DNA from: an uncultured Flavobacteriales bacterium
GTDB taxonomy: Bacteria; Bacteroidota; Bacteroidia; Flavobacteriales_F; PHOS-HE28
DNA length: 64,000 bases
Assembly (NCBI GenBank): GCA_937872175.1
Contig: CALMPI010000017.1
Coordinates: forward strand, 186,001 to 250,000
Direction of reading: 5' to 3'
Of the stretch, positions 28,476 to 39,300 are shown piece by piece. A model generated the notes under the pieces. That model did no database searches and was not told the DNA's origin. It saw nothing but the letters and a program-made list of their open reading frames with translations. Both the position numbers and the translations under genes were made by a program. Within the stretch, counting starts at the first letter, position 1. The number at the start of each line of letters is the position of its first letter.

Positions 28476-29420
28476 ATGTCCCACTGGTTCAGTTGGTTGT
28501 TCCGACCCCTGGCCACGACCCTGGTCGCTGGATCGTTGAGCGCCACCACGATGGCCCAGTCGAACGGGTGGTTGGCCGACGGCACGGTCTGGATGGAAGG
28601 ATATACCTGCTGTCCTCCGGGCACACCGATGTGTGGTGAATCCGTCAAGGACCGACGTGTGGTGGATGGAGACACCGTGATCAATGGGCACCTCTATAAA
28701 AAGGTCTTTCAGTCCAGCCTGAGCATTGAAAAGGAATGCGGTGTGCCCCCGGGGACCTGCGACGATACGGTGTTCGTTGACCACCACGGTGTGCCGTCCT
28801 TGTTCCTCCGCGACACCCTCGGTTCAATGTATCGCCTGCTGAATGGCGTGGAGCACCTGTTGTACGATATGGACCTGGAGGTGGGTGATACCGTCGTGCA
28901 GACCGTGATGTGGACCTTTCCCAGTGCGGTCGTCCTTTCCATCGATAGCGTGGTCGTTCAAGGTTCGTTCAGGAGGCGATACCAGACCGGCCAGTTCTCC
29001 CTTATTGAAGGCGTGGGCTGGAGCGGGAACGGGAACGGTTGGTTCGGCTTTTTGCAGCCCCCATACCTCGGATATTGCAGCTTTTGGGGCTTCTGTTACA
29101 GCGTGGCCGACACCACCTATTTCCCGGAGAACGGGACGGCCTGTTCGCTACCCACGGGCATACCGACGCACGTCGCCGGAATGACGGTACCCCAGGTCCA
29201 CCCCAACCCGGCGAATGAACTCCTTTTCCTGGACGTGCCGCCGGATGCGCTGCATCTGCGGGTGGTGAGCGCCACGGGCGCTGAGGTGTGGAGGATGGAG
29301 CATCCACCGACCGGTCGGATGACGATCCCGCTCCGCGCGTTCGAAGCCGGTGCTTACCTGCTCGAAGTGCGCACGGGGTCGGCCGTCAGCAGCCAGCGCT
29401 TCATCGTCGCCCGACCTTGA
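28476..29420 (+). CDS. Secreted protein with T9SS type A sorting domain, otherwise unknown
   Basis: 314 residues. Signal peptide ends near TTMAQ. The central 210 residues are beta-rich with paired Cys (YTCCPPGTPMCG and CGVPPGTCDD), and no enzyme motif. The last 75 residues form a type A sorting domain: VHPNPANELLFLDVPP, then VVSATGAEVWRM, and the final SSQRFIVARP. Export is through the outer membrane by T9SS, with cleavage and surface linkage expected. It is a lone gene between tRNA-Leu and the convergent glycyl-tRNA synthetase. What the central domain binds is unknown. Confidence 0.82.
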   Translation: MSHWFSWLFRPLATTLVAGSLSATTMAQSNGWLADGTVWMEGYTCCPPGTPMCGESVKDRRVVDGDTVINGHLYKKVFQSSLSIEKECGVPPGTCDDTVFVDHHGVPSLFLRDTLGSMYRLLNGVEHLLYDMDLEVGDTVVQTVMWTFPSAVVLSIDSVVVQGSFRRRYQTGQFSLIEGVGWSGNGNGWFGFLQPPYLGYCSFWGFCYSVADTTYFPENGTACSLPTGIPTHVAGMTVPQVHPNPANELLFLDVPPDALHLRVVSATGAEVWRMEHPPTGRMTIPLRAFEAGAYLLEVRTGSAVSSQRFIVARP

Positions 29421-29511
29421 TGGGCCTTGGGGTCAAGAGGTGATGGGTTGACCATGGACGGTCGACCAAGGGACCGTTCCTCCGCCCGGACCTACGGATG
29501 CCGGCGCGAGC

Positions 29512-31053
29512 TCAGAGCTGCTTCAACAACCCCCTCAGATCCACCTTCTCGCCCACGATCCGCTCCACCTCGCTGATGGGCACGCGCTCCTGCTTCATGC
29601 TGTCGCGTTCACGGATGGTGACGGCGTTGTCGGTGAGGGTCTCGTGGTCCACGGTGATGCAGTAGGGCGTGCCGATGGCGTCCTGGCGGCGGTAGCGCTT
29701 GCCGATGCTGTCCTTCTCGTCGTACTGGCAGTTGTGGTCCAGCTTCAGGCGGTCCATGATGGCGCGGGCCTTCTCGGGCAGGCCGTCCTTCTTGATCAGG
29801 GGCAGCACAGCCACCTTCACGGGCGCCAGCGGGGCAGGGATGCGCAGCACCTCACGCACCTCGCCGTTCTCCAGCTTCTCCTCGTCGTAGGCCGCGCTGA
29901 GGATGGCCAGGAACATGCGGTCCAGCCCGATGGAGGTCTCCAGCACGTAGGGCACGTAGCTCTCGTTGGCCTCGGGGTCGAAGTAGGTGAGCTTGCGGCC
30001 GCTGTACTTCTCGTGGTTGCCCAGGTCGAAGTCGGTGCGGCTGTGGATGCCCTCCAGTTCCTTGAAGCCCATGGGGAACTTGAACTCGATGTCGCAGGCC
30101 GCGTCGGCGTAGTGCGCCAGCTTGATGTGGTCGTGGAAGCGGTAGTTGTCCGCGGGCAGGCCCAGGGCGCGGTGCCAGGCCATGCGCTTGGCCTTCCAGT
30201 GCTCGTACCACTCCTGCTGGGTGCCAGGTTTGATGAAGAACTGCATCTCCATCTGCTCGAACTCGCGCATGCGGAAGATGAACTGGCGCGCCACGATCTC
30301 GTTGCGGAAGGCCTTGCCCGTCTGCGCGATGCCGAAGGGGATCTTCATCCGCGCGCTCTTCTGCACGTTCAGGAAGTTGACGAAGATGCCCTGGGCGGTC
30401 TCGGGGCGCAGGTAGATGGTGCTGCTCTCCCCGCTCACGCTGCCCAGCTCGGTGGCGAACATCAGGTTGAACTGGCGCACATCGGTCCAGTTGCCCGTGC
30501 CGCTGATAGGGCACTTGATCTCCTCGTCGATGATCAGCTGGCGCAAGCCGGCGAGGTCGTTGGCCTCGAGGGCGGCCTTCATGCGGCCCTCCACCGCATC
30601 GATGCGCTCCTGGCTCCGCTTCACGTTGGGGTTGGTGGCGCGGAACTGCGCCTCGTCGAAGGCCTCGCCGAACTTCTTGCGGCCCTTCTCCACCTCCTTC
30701 TCGATCTTGTCGGCGTACTTGGCCATGTGCTCTTCCAGGAGCACGTCGGCGCGGTAGCGCTTCTTGCTGTCCTTGTTGTCGATGAGCGGGTCGTTGAAGG
30801 CGTCCACGTGGCCGCTGGCCTTCCAGGTGGTGGGGTGCATGAAGATGGCCGCGTCGATGCCCACGATGTTCTCGTGGAGCTTCGTCATGGCCTCCCACCA
30901 GTAGCGGCGGATGTTGTTCTTCAGTTCCACGCCGTACGGCCCGTAGTCGTAGGTGGCGCTGAGGCCGTCGTAGATCTCGCTGCTGGGGAACACGAAGCCA
31001 TACTCCTTGGCATGGCCGATGAGGGTCTTGAGGCGGTCTTCCTGTGTGCTCAT
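29512..31053 (-). CDS. glyS: Glycine--tRNA ligase (dimeric class II type)
   Basis: 513 residues. ATYDYGPYGVELKNNIRRYW is the N-terminal signature of the homodimeric (alpha2) enzyme. Class II motif 2 is FRNEIVARQFIFRMREFEQM and motif 3 is ETSIGLDRMFLAIL. The anticodon-binding domain is at about 410-513 and ends RIVGEKVDLRGLLKQL. It charges tRNA-Gly in the cytoplasm. ATG 31053 gives MSTQEDRLK; ATG 31059 adds two residues. On the minus strand CATCTTTG (31096-31103) may be its -7 box, 42 nt upstream. Confidence 0.96.
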   Translation of the reverse strand: MSTQEDRLKTLIGHAKEYGFVFPSSEIYDGLSATYDYGPYGVELKNNIRRYWWEAMTKLHENIVGIDAAIFMHPTTWKASGHVDAFNDPLIDNKDSKKRYRADVLLEEHMAKYADKIEKEVEKGRKKFGEAFDEAQFRATNPNVKRSQERIDAVEGRMKAALEANDLAGLRQLIIDEEIKCPISGTGNWTDVRQFNLMFATELGSVSGESSTIYLRPETAQGIFVNFLNVQKSARMKIPFGIAQTGKAFRNEIVARQFIFRMREFEQMEMQFFIKPGTQQEWYEHWKAKRMAWHRALGLPADNYRFHDHIKLAHYADAACDIEFKFPMGFKELEGIHSRTDFDLGNHEKYSGRKLTYFDPEANESYVPYVLETSIGLDRMFLAILSAAYDEEKLENGEVREVLRIPAPLAPVKVAVLPLIKKDGLPEKARAIMDRLKLDHNCQYDEKDSIGKRYRRQDAIGTPYCITVDHETLTDNAVTIRERDSMKQERVPISEVERIVGEKVDLRGLLKQL

Positions 31054-31371
31054 GATCATGTGCGAACGCTCTGGAAACCTTCAGCGTCGCGGGCGCAAAG
31101 ATGGGCAGCGGGGCACGAACACCGGGTGTTGCGGACCACCGGCCTTCGGTCAGGTACGTCGGCTTGGTCGTCAGCTTCCGGCCGCCATCCGTCGGATCGC
31201 CTCACGGAAACGGCATGCCAGGACGTTGGATGGGATCGGATGCGCATGGGGAGGAAAGGCATCGAACCCACCGGCCCGTCAACACGTGCGTGTGCGCAAC
31301 TTGGGGGTGTCCGCGACCTGCCTCCGCAGGCCCTCCGGGTACTTTCGGCGCGGCCGCTCGTGCGTTCGGCC
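31054..31371. other. 318-bp intergenic region between divergent glyS and the adhesin/secretion cluster
   Basis: It holds the likely glyS upstream signals (see glyS). I found no RNA gene, hairpin terminator or convincing rightward promoter. The frame of the downstream cargo is open through most of it, with an ATG at 31240, but that stretch (Arg/Pro/Gly-rich) reads like non-coding sequence ahead of the signal peptide. Confidence 0.5.
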
Positions 31372-32385
31372 GTGACCGTGCCCACCCTGCTGCGATCCAT
31401 CCTGCTGATGCTGCCCGTGCTGGCGTGCGCGCCCGCGGCATGGGCCCAACCGGTGAACGACGATTGTGCGTCGGCATTGACCCTTTGCGCCCAGCAATCC
31501 TTGACGGGCAACAACACGGGCGCGGTGGGCATTCCGGGCTTCTGCCCGGGCACCAACAGCGTGCTGTGGTACACCTTCACGACCAACTCACAGGGCGGCG
31601 CGGTGAACGTGGCGATCAACGGCCTGGACTGTCCGGTGGTGGCCGGTATGGACAACGAGCTGAGCGTGATCGTGCTGAGCGGGGACGGCAGCTGCCAGCC
31701 GGGCAGCTTCACGGCGGTGGGCAACTGCACGCAGGATTCGGTGGACTTCACCATGACCACGGACAGCCTGTCGCCCAACACCCAATATTGGGTGCTGGTG
31801 AGCGGCGTGGCCGACAACGGGGCCACGATCAACGCGCAGTGCGACTTCGGCGTCACGCTCAGCGGGCCCGGGGCCGACATCGTCGGGGTGGACTTCAGCG
31901 CGGGCGAGGACGTGGAGATCGGCGAGGGCGAGTACGCGGAACTGGAGGCCACGGGCGGCACCACCTACACCTGGACGCCGAACGCAGGGCTCAGCGACGA
32001 CGCCGTTCCCGATCCGCTGGCCAACCCGTCGGAGACCACCACGTACACGGTGACCACGCAGTTGAACGGCTGCACGTACAGCGATGAGGTGCTGGTGGAG
32101 GTGATCCGGCGCATCCAGCCCACCAACACCTTCACGCCCAACGGCGACGGGCACAACGACACCTGGACCATCTTCGGCATCTCGGACTACCCGGCCTGCG
32201 AGGTGACCATCTACGACCGCTGGGGCCAGCGTGTCTTCCGCGATGTGGGCTACGCGGAGCCCTGGGACGGCACCAACGGCGGGGCGCGATTGCCGATGGC
32301 CACGTACTACTACCACATCGTGCTCAACACCCGGGAGGGTGGGTCCGCTGCGGCCTACACCGGGTCCATCACCATCGTGCGATGA
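31372..32385 (+). CDS. T9SS type B cargo (gliding motility-associated C-terminal domain), first of three
   Basis: 337 residues from GTG 31372, with GTG 31378 as alternative. Signal peptide ends at CAPAAWAQ. An N-terminal domain with paired Cys (NDDCASALTLCAQQ) covers about 25-165. A short Ig/PKD-like segment follows, with YTWTPNAGLSDDAVPDPL and SETTTYTVT. The C-terminal 90 residues are the type B sorting domain: NTFTPNGDGHNDTWTIFG, YDRWGQRVF and TYYYHIVLNT. Type B cargos are exported through T9SS with the aid of a PorP/SprF partner, and one is encoded next with a 4-nt overlap. The N-terminal function is unknown. Confidence 0.9.
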   Translation: MTVPTLLRSILLMLPVLACAPAAWAQPVNDDCASALTLCAQQSLTGNNTGAVGIPGFCPGTNSVLWYTFTTNSQGGAVNVAINGLDCPVVAGMDNELSVIVLSGDGSCQPGSFTAVGNCTQDSVDFTMTTDSLSPNTQYWVLVSGVADNGATINAQCDFGVTLSGPGADIVGVDFSAGEDVEIGEGEYAELEATGGTTYTWTPNAGLSDDAVPDPLANPSETTTYTVTTQLNGCTYSDEVLVEVIRRIQPTNTFTPNGDGHNDTWTIFGISDYPACEVTIYDRWGQRVFRDVGYAEPWDGTNGGARLPMATYYYHIVLNTREGGSAAAYTGSITIVR

Positions 32386-33320
32386 GGGCGACCCTGCTGC
32401 TGCTGACCGTGCTCTTCGCCGCGTCGTTGCAGGCGCAGCAGGTGCCGCAGTATTCGCAGAACGTCCTGAACTACTTCAACATCAACCCGGCGGTGGCGGG
32501 CAGCAAGGACTGCATCGATGTGCGCCTGGGCTTCCGCAAGCAATGGGTGGGCTTCGAGAACGCGCCCACCACGGGCTGGGCCAGCGTGCATGCCACCATC
32601 CGCAACAAGAAGAAGCCCTACCTCAAGGGCAAGCACGGCATCGGCGGCTACGTGGAGGCCGACGATACGGGTCCGCTGGGCTACACGCTGATCAACCTGG
32701 CCTACGCCTACCATGTACGGATGAACAAGGACCATTACCTGGCCATGGGCACCTTCCTGGGCGTGAAGCAGCAGAAATTCGACGTGGGGCAGACCCTGGT
32801 GGCGGACAACAGCGACCCGGTGTTGGCGAGCAGGAGCTCCTCGTTCGTGTTCCCCATCATCTCGCCCGGCCTCTGGCTGTACAGCAAGACCTACTGGGCG
32901 GGCCTCAGCGTGCACCAGTTGTTGAACAATCGCGTGCCCGGCATCGGGGTCGATTCGCGGCTGAGCCCGCACTATTTCCTGAGCGCAGGCTATCGCTGGC
33001 GCATCGGCCGAAAGACCTCGGTGACGCCCAATGCCCTGATCAAGCTTTCGCGCGGATCGCCGATGGCCATGGACATCAACGCCATGCTGGAGTGGAACCG
33101 CGTGCTGGGCATCGGGGTGAGCTACCGCAACCAGGACGCGGTGGTGGCCATGGTGAAGTTCGGCTTCCTCAAGTTCTTCACCCTGGGCTACGCGTACGAC
33201 ATCACCACCTCCAAGCTGAAGGCCGCCAGCAGCAACACGCACGAGGTGATCCTGGGCATCACGCCCTGCATCCCGGTCGATCCCAGCAAGCGCATCGTCA
33301 GCTGCCCCATCTTCGAATAG
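32382..33320 (+). CDS. PorP/SprF family outer-membrane protein (pair 1)
   Basis: 312 residues with signal peptide MRATLLLLTVLFAASLQAQ. The family start QVPQYSQNVLNYFNINPAVAG (truncated here to its motif P-x-Y-S-Q...NPA-x-AG) and the later KQWVGFENAP are diagnostic. The body alternates short hydrophobic beta strands, as in a 14-strand-like barrel, and the C terminus has GYAYDITTSKLKAASSNTHE. In F. johnsoniae SprF is needed for surface delivery of SprB. Coupling to the preceding cargo gene by 4 nt suggests it serves that cargo. Confidence 0.93.
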   Translation: MRATLLLLTVLFAASLQAQQVPQYSQNVLNYFNINPAVAGSKDCIDVRLGFRKQWVGFENAPTTGWASVHATIRNKKKPYLKGKHGIGGYVEADDTGPLGYTLINLAYAYHVRMNKDHYLAMGTFLGVKQQKFDVGQTLVADNSDPVLASRSSSFVFPIISPGLWLYSKTYWAGLSVHQLLNNRVPGIGVDSRLSPHYFLSAGYRWRIGRKTSVTPNALIKLSRGSPMAMDINAMLEWNRVLGIGVSYRNQDAVVAMVKFGFLKFFTLGYAYDITTSKLKAASSNTHEVILGITPCIPVDPSKRIVSCPIFE

Positions 33321-33326
33321 GACCCC

Positions 33327-36300
33327 ATGAAGGACCACGGACCCCGAACGCTCATCCGCCCGGCACTGCTGTTCACGCTCCTTCTGATGGGGGCGGTGGC
33401 CAGTGCACAGGACGTCCTCCACTGGACCGGCGGTGAGGGCCGCTGGAGCGATGCACGCATGTGGTCCGCATCGCCGGGCGGTGCGGGTGGAGCGGGGGTG
33501 CCGGATGAGGATACCGAGGTCCACATCGGTGGGGGCGGGGAGGTGGAAGTGGGTGTGGAAGGGGGGGTGGCCTGCCGCTCGCTGCATGTGGATGCGCGGG
33601 CCGGGCGTGTGCGGGTGCATGGAGGCCCGGGCGCGCGCGTGACGATCGCGGGCGGCTGGGTGATGGCAGGAGAGGCGCGGATGGCCGTGGAGGGCGGCGT
33701 GCGGCTCACGGGCCGGGCCGGTGATGCGGTGCTTGATCTCCACGGCGTGGAGGTGGCGAACGATGTGGTGCTGGACGGTTCCGGCAGCTGGGACCTGCTG
33801 AGCGCGCTGGTGATCGATGCAGCGCATGCCGTGCGGCTGGAGCGCGGTGAATTGCGGCTGAACGGCGGGGTGCTGAAGGCCGGTGCACTGGTCGTGGGTC
33901 CGCGCGCCGAGAGGGGGTTGAAGGCCGCCGGCGCCATGGTCCTGGTGGACCGGCTGGAGGGTGCTGGTGCGGGGCGGATGGCCTGGGAGCCCACCACCAC
34001 CCTGCTGGTGAACGGTGCCGCCCGGCGCTGGGACGGTACGGCCGTGGGGCAGGAGGACCTGATGCGCATGGCGGTGAACTGTGGCACTGGAACCGGGCAG
34101 ATCCCGTTCCAGGTGAACGCGGTGGTCACCAGCGACTACAACGGTTTCGGGGTGAGCTGCAATGGCGTGTGCGATGCGGCGGTGAACGTCTCCATCCAGG
34201 GAGGCATCGGGCCTTTCGCCATCCAATGGCAGGGCGGCCCCAATGGCACGGGCACCGCGCTGCCTTGGGTGAACACCTGCGCCGGGAACAAGCTCGTGAT
34301 CGTCACCGACCTCGGCCAGAACGTGGGCTGCTTCGCTTCCGTCCTGGTGACCCCTCCGCCGCCCCTGGGGGTCGTCTTCTTCGGCCTGAACCCACCGGCC
34401 TGTGCGAACGTGTGCAACGGCACGGCGATCACCTTCCCCGGTGGGGGCACCGGCTTCGGCTATCAGTATGACTGGAACAGCGGAGCGGAGACCGTTCCGA
34501 ACCCCACGCAGCTCTGCGCCGGCGTCAACTCCTTGGAGATCATCGATGCGAACGGCTGTGTCTTCGACACCACCTTCACCATCACCCTGCTTCCGCTCGA
34601 AGCGACGCTGCAGAGCACACCGCCGAGCTGCGCCGGGGACTGCGACGGGACCGCTGAGGTCACCGTCACGGGTGGCACACCGGGCTACACGTACGACTGG
34701 CAGCCCGGCAGCCCGGTGGGTGACGGGACCGCCCAGGTGACCGGGCTTTGTGCGGGTACTTACACGGTGCTGGTGGCGGACGCCAACGGCTGCGACACGC
34801 TGATCACCTTCGACCTGGTGGCGCCACCGGCGATCGAGCCCAACCTGGTGACCACGCCGGCCACCTGCGCCGATGCCTGCGATGGAACGGCCACGGCCAC
34901 CCCATCCGGAGCGCCGGGGCCGTTCACCTTCCTATGGACACCTGCACCCGGAAGCGGGCAGGGCACCGGAACGGCCACGGGCCTGTGCGCCGGACCCGGC
35001 ACGGTGCTCATCACCGATCAGACAACGGGCTGCGACACCCTTGTGCCTTTCCTCATCGCTTCGCCGCCACCGCTGCAGGCCACATTGTCCGCCGTGAACG
35101 CCACCTGTGCGAACACCTGTGACGGCAGTGCCGGAGTGGTGGTGGGCGGGGGCACGCCCGGCTACACGTACACCTGGAGCCCGGCCCCGGGCGCGGGCCA
35201 GGGCACACCAAACGTCACCGGGCTCTGTGCGGGCAACTACACCCTGCTGGTGGCGGACGCGGCCGGTTGCGACACCCTGATCGCCTTCGCCATCACGGCG
35301 CCGCCGCCGCTCGTCGTGGCCTTGGACACCACCTCCGTGAGCTGCTCGGGCGTGTGCGATGGGGAGGCCTCCGTGCTGGTGAGCGGTGGCACACCCGGCT
35401 ACACCATCTCGTGGTCCAACGGACAGGGCGGGCCCGGGATCACGGCCTTGTGCGCGGGCCCGTACAGCGTGACCGTGTCGGACGCCAACGGCTGTGACAC
35501 CACGCTGGCCTTCGTACTGGCCGAACCGCCGCCGCTGGACGCCACACCCACGCAGACGAACGTGACCTGCGGCGGGCAGTGCGATGGCACGGCCTCCGTC
35601 GTGGTGAGCGGCGGCACACCGGGCTACACCTACAGCTGGTCACCGGCACCCGGCGGGGGTCAGGGCACGCCTGACGCCACGGGCCTTTGTCCCGGTGCGT
35701 ACAGTGTGCTGATCACCGACGGGAACGGATGCTCGCTCACGGTACCCTTCACCATCGTTGATGCGGTGCCCTTGCAGTTCTCGCTCAACGTGCAGGATGC
35801 GTCCTGCCCGGGCGTATGCGATGGTGAAGCGGGCGTGATCATCACGGGCGGCACCCCGACGTACACCTACCTGTGGTCGCCGGCGCCCGGTGCCGGCCAG
35901 GGCACCCCGAACGTCACCGGCCTGTGCGCCGGTCCCTACCAGTTGACCGTGACCGACGCCTTGGGTTGCGACAGCACCATCGCCTTCACGGTGAACGCGC
36001 CCTCGGCCATCCTTCCGAACGAAGTGGTGGTGGAGCCGGTGTGCGCCGATGCCTGCGATGGCAGCATCACGCTCGCGCCCACGGGAGGCACTGGCGTGTA
36101 CACCTACGGGTGGACGCCTCAACCGCCCAACGGACAGGGGCAGCCGCAGGCTACGGGCCTGTGCGCAGGTGTGTGGACCGTCACCATCACGTCCGGTGGT
36201 TGTGACACCACGCTCACGATCGACCTGCAGGCCCCCCCGTCGCTGGAGGTGCAGCTGACACCGACGGACGCCAGTTGCGCCGATGCGTGCGATGGGTCCG

Positions 36301-39300
36301 CCACGGCCGCGGTGAGCGGGGGCACGCCCGGCTACACCTACCTGTGGACACCGGCGCCGGGTGGTGGGCAGGGCACCGCAGATGCCACGGGACTTTGTGC
36401 GGGCAGCTACACGCTGCTGGTGACGGATGCGGTGGGTTGCGACACCACCCTGCAGTTCACGATCGATGCGCCGGATCCGCTGGATGTGCAGCTGGTGACC
36501 ACACCGGCGAGCTGCGGTGGCGCGTGCGACGGCACGGCGACGGCCACGGCGGGCGGTGGCACCCCCGGCTACACCTATGTGTGGACACCCGCGCCCGGTG
36601 CCGGTCAGGGCACGCCGAACGCGACCGGTCTCTGTCCCGGTGCCTACGTGCTGGTGGTGGCCGATGCGAACGGCTGCGACACCACGCTCAATTTCACGAT
36701 CAGCACACCGAGCGGCATCCTGGCGACCCCACAGGTGACACCGGCCAGCTGTGCCGACGTGTGCGATGGCGCCATCGACCTCACGGTGACCGGTGGCGTG
36801 GGTCCGTACACCTTCGACTGGACACCGGCACCTCCGGTGGGTGCAGGGACCGCGACCGTGAGCGGGCTCTGCCCTGGCGACTGGACCGTGGTGATCAGTG
36901 ATCAGGCGCAGTGCGACACGGTGCTGGTGATCAACGTGCCGGCACCCACGGCGTTGGACGCTCAGCTCACGGTGACCGACGAGACCTGCAATGGCCCGTG
37001 CGATGGAACAGCGAGCGTGTCCGTGAGCGGCGGGCAGCCCGGCTATCAGTACGTGTGGAACCCGGCACCGGGCGGTGGACAGGGCACCCCGAACGCCACG
37101 GGTCTCTGCGCGGGCACCTATGCCCTGACGGTGACCGATGCGGGTGGCTGCGACACCACCCTCACCTTCGACATCCTGCCGGAGCAGCCGATCGATGTGG
37201 GGCTGGTGGTGGTGGACGGCATTTGTGCGCTGACCTGCAGCGGGTCGGCGACCTCTACACCGACCGGCGGAACAGGTCCCTACACCTTCTTCTGGTCACC
37301 CGCACCCGGTACCGGTCAGGGTACCGGCAGCGTGACAGGCTTGTGCGATGGCCAGTATGCCCTGACGGTGACCGATGCGAACGGATGCGACACCACGGTG
37401 ACCTTCAACGTGGTGAAGCCACCTCCCATCGTGTCGAGCCTGCAATGGGGCAACGAGACCTGTGACGGCCCGTGCACCGGCAGTGCGGCGGCCTTCCCGA
37501 CGGGTGGCAACGGCGCCCCCTACACCTTCCTGTGGACGCCCGCACCCGGTGGTGGACAGGGCAGCAACATCGCCACGGGGCTCTGCGCGGGCGTCACCTA
37601 CAGCCTCACCATCACCGATGCGCTGGGCTGCGACACCACCGAGAGCTATACCATCCTTCCGTTCCAGCCGATCGTGCCCAACCTGGGCACCACACCGGTG
37701 AGCTGTGCCGGTATCTGCGACGGTTCGGCCACGGTGGGCCCCACGGGCGGTGAAGCGCCATACACCTACACCTGGTCGCCCGCTCCGGGCGGAGGGCAGG
37801 GTACTCCGCAGGCCACCGGGCTGTGCGCGGGCGTGTACACGGTGACCATCGCCGATTTCTTCAACTGCGACACCACCGTGCAGGTGCTGATCACCGGACC
37901 GCAGGCCCTGGACCTGGGCGCATCGGTCTCGCCCATCACCTGTGCGGGCCAGTGCGATGGCAGCATCGTGCTGAACGTGAGCGGCGGTACGCCGGGCTAT
38001 TCCTTCGACTGGACGCCCGACCCGCCGAACGGTGATGGCACCAACAGCGCCTTCGGCCTCTGCCCTGGCAGTTATGCGGTACTGATAACGGATGCCAATG
38101 GCTGCGACACCACGGCCACCTTCATCCTGGACGAGCCGTTACCGCTGACCGCCACCTTGACCACCACGCCGAGCCAGTGCCAGCAGTGCATCGGCTCCGC
38201 CGAGGTGGATCCCGAGGGTGGCACACCACCGTACAGCTTCCAATGGACGGGCCAGGGCGGGGTGATCATCGGCACGGACAGCGTTGTGGTGAACCTGTGC
38301 GCCGGGCTCTACACCGTGCTGGTGAGCGATGCGAACGGATGCCTCTTCTCCCTGCCGGTGGCGATCACCGACAGCAACGGCGAAGTGCTGGCCACCACCG
38401 ATGGGCTCACCAGCTGCCCGGGCGGTTGTGACGGGACGGTGAGCGTGCAATACGTGTGCAGCGATCCGCCCTGCACGGTGCTGTGGACGGATGCGCTGGG
38501 CGTGGACCTCGGACAACCCACGGACACGGCCACCAACCTCTGCGCGGGCAGTTATCTCGTGCAGGTCACCAACGGTTCGGGCTGCATCAGCATCGACACG
38601 GCCGTCGTGGCCTCTCCGCCGCCGATCGTGGCCAACCTGAGCACCACGACCGAGACCTGTGCGGGCAGTTGCGACGGCACCGCCACCGTGGGGCCGGTGG
38701 GTGGCCAGCCACCGTACACCTTCGACTGGACCCCCGACCCGCCGGGCGGTGATGGCGGCCCGCAGGCGACCGGCCTTTGTGCAGGCGCCTATGACCTGTT
38801 GATCACGGACCAGGGCGGATGCACCCTGCAGCTGAGCGCGCTGATCCTGGCCCCCGCACCGATCGATCCGGCGGCGGTGGTCACCCCCGAAGGGTGTCCC
38901 GGCAGCTGTGATGCGAGCATCGTGCTGAGCCCGACCGGAGGCACACCGGGCTACACCTACCTGTGGCAACCGGCACCGCCCAACGGACAGGGCACATCCT
39001 CCGCATTGGATCTCTGTCCCGGCGACTGGACCGTGACCATCGCCGACGCGAACGGCTGCGATACGACGGTGGTCTTCACCATCGCCGAACCACCTGCGCT
39101 GGTGCTCACCGGCAGCAGCACGCCGAGCCAGTGCCAGGTGTGCAACGGCACCGCGGAAGTGGTGATCGCGGGCGGAACTCCGGGCTACACGATCCAATGG
39201 ACGGACGGCAACGGTCAGTCGGTCGGCAACGCGCCTTCGCTGGCGGGCCTTTGTGCCGGTCTGTATACAGCGACGGTGACGGATGCCGGAGGTTGCGACG

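Noticed and set aside
31240..31371. N-terminal extension of the first type-B cargo from ATG 31240
   Set aside because: It would put 44 charged and Pro-rich residues ahead of a normal signal peptide; GTG 31372 is more credible.
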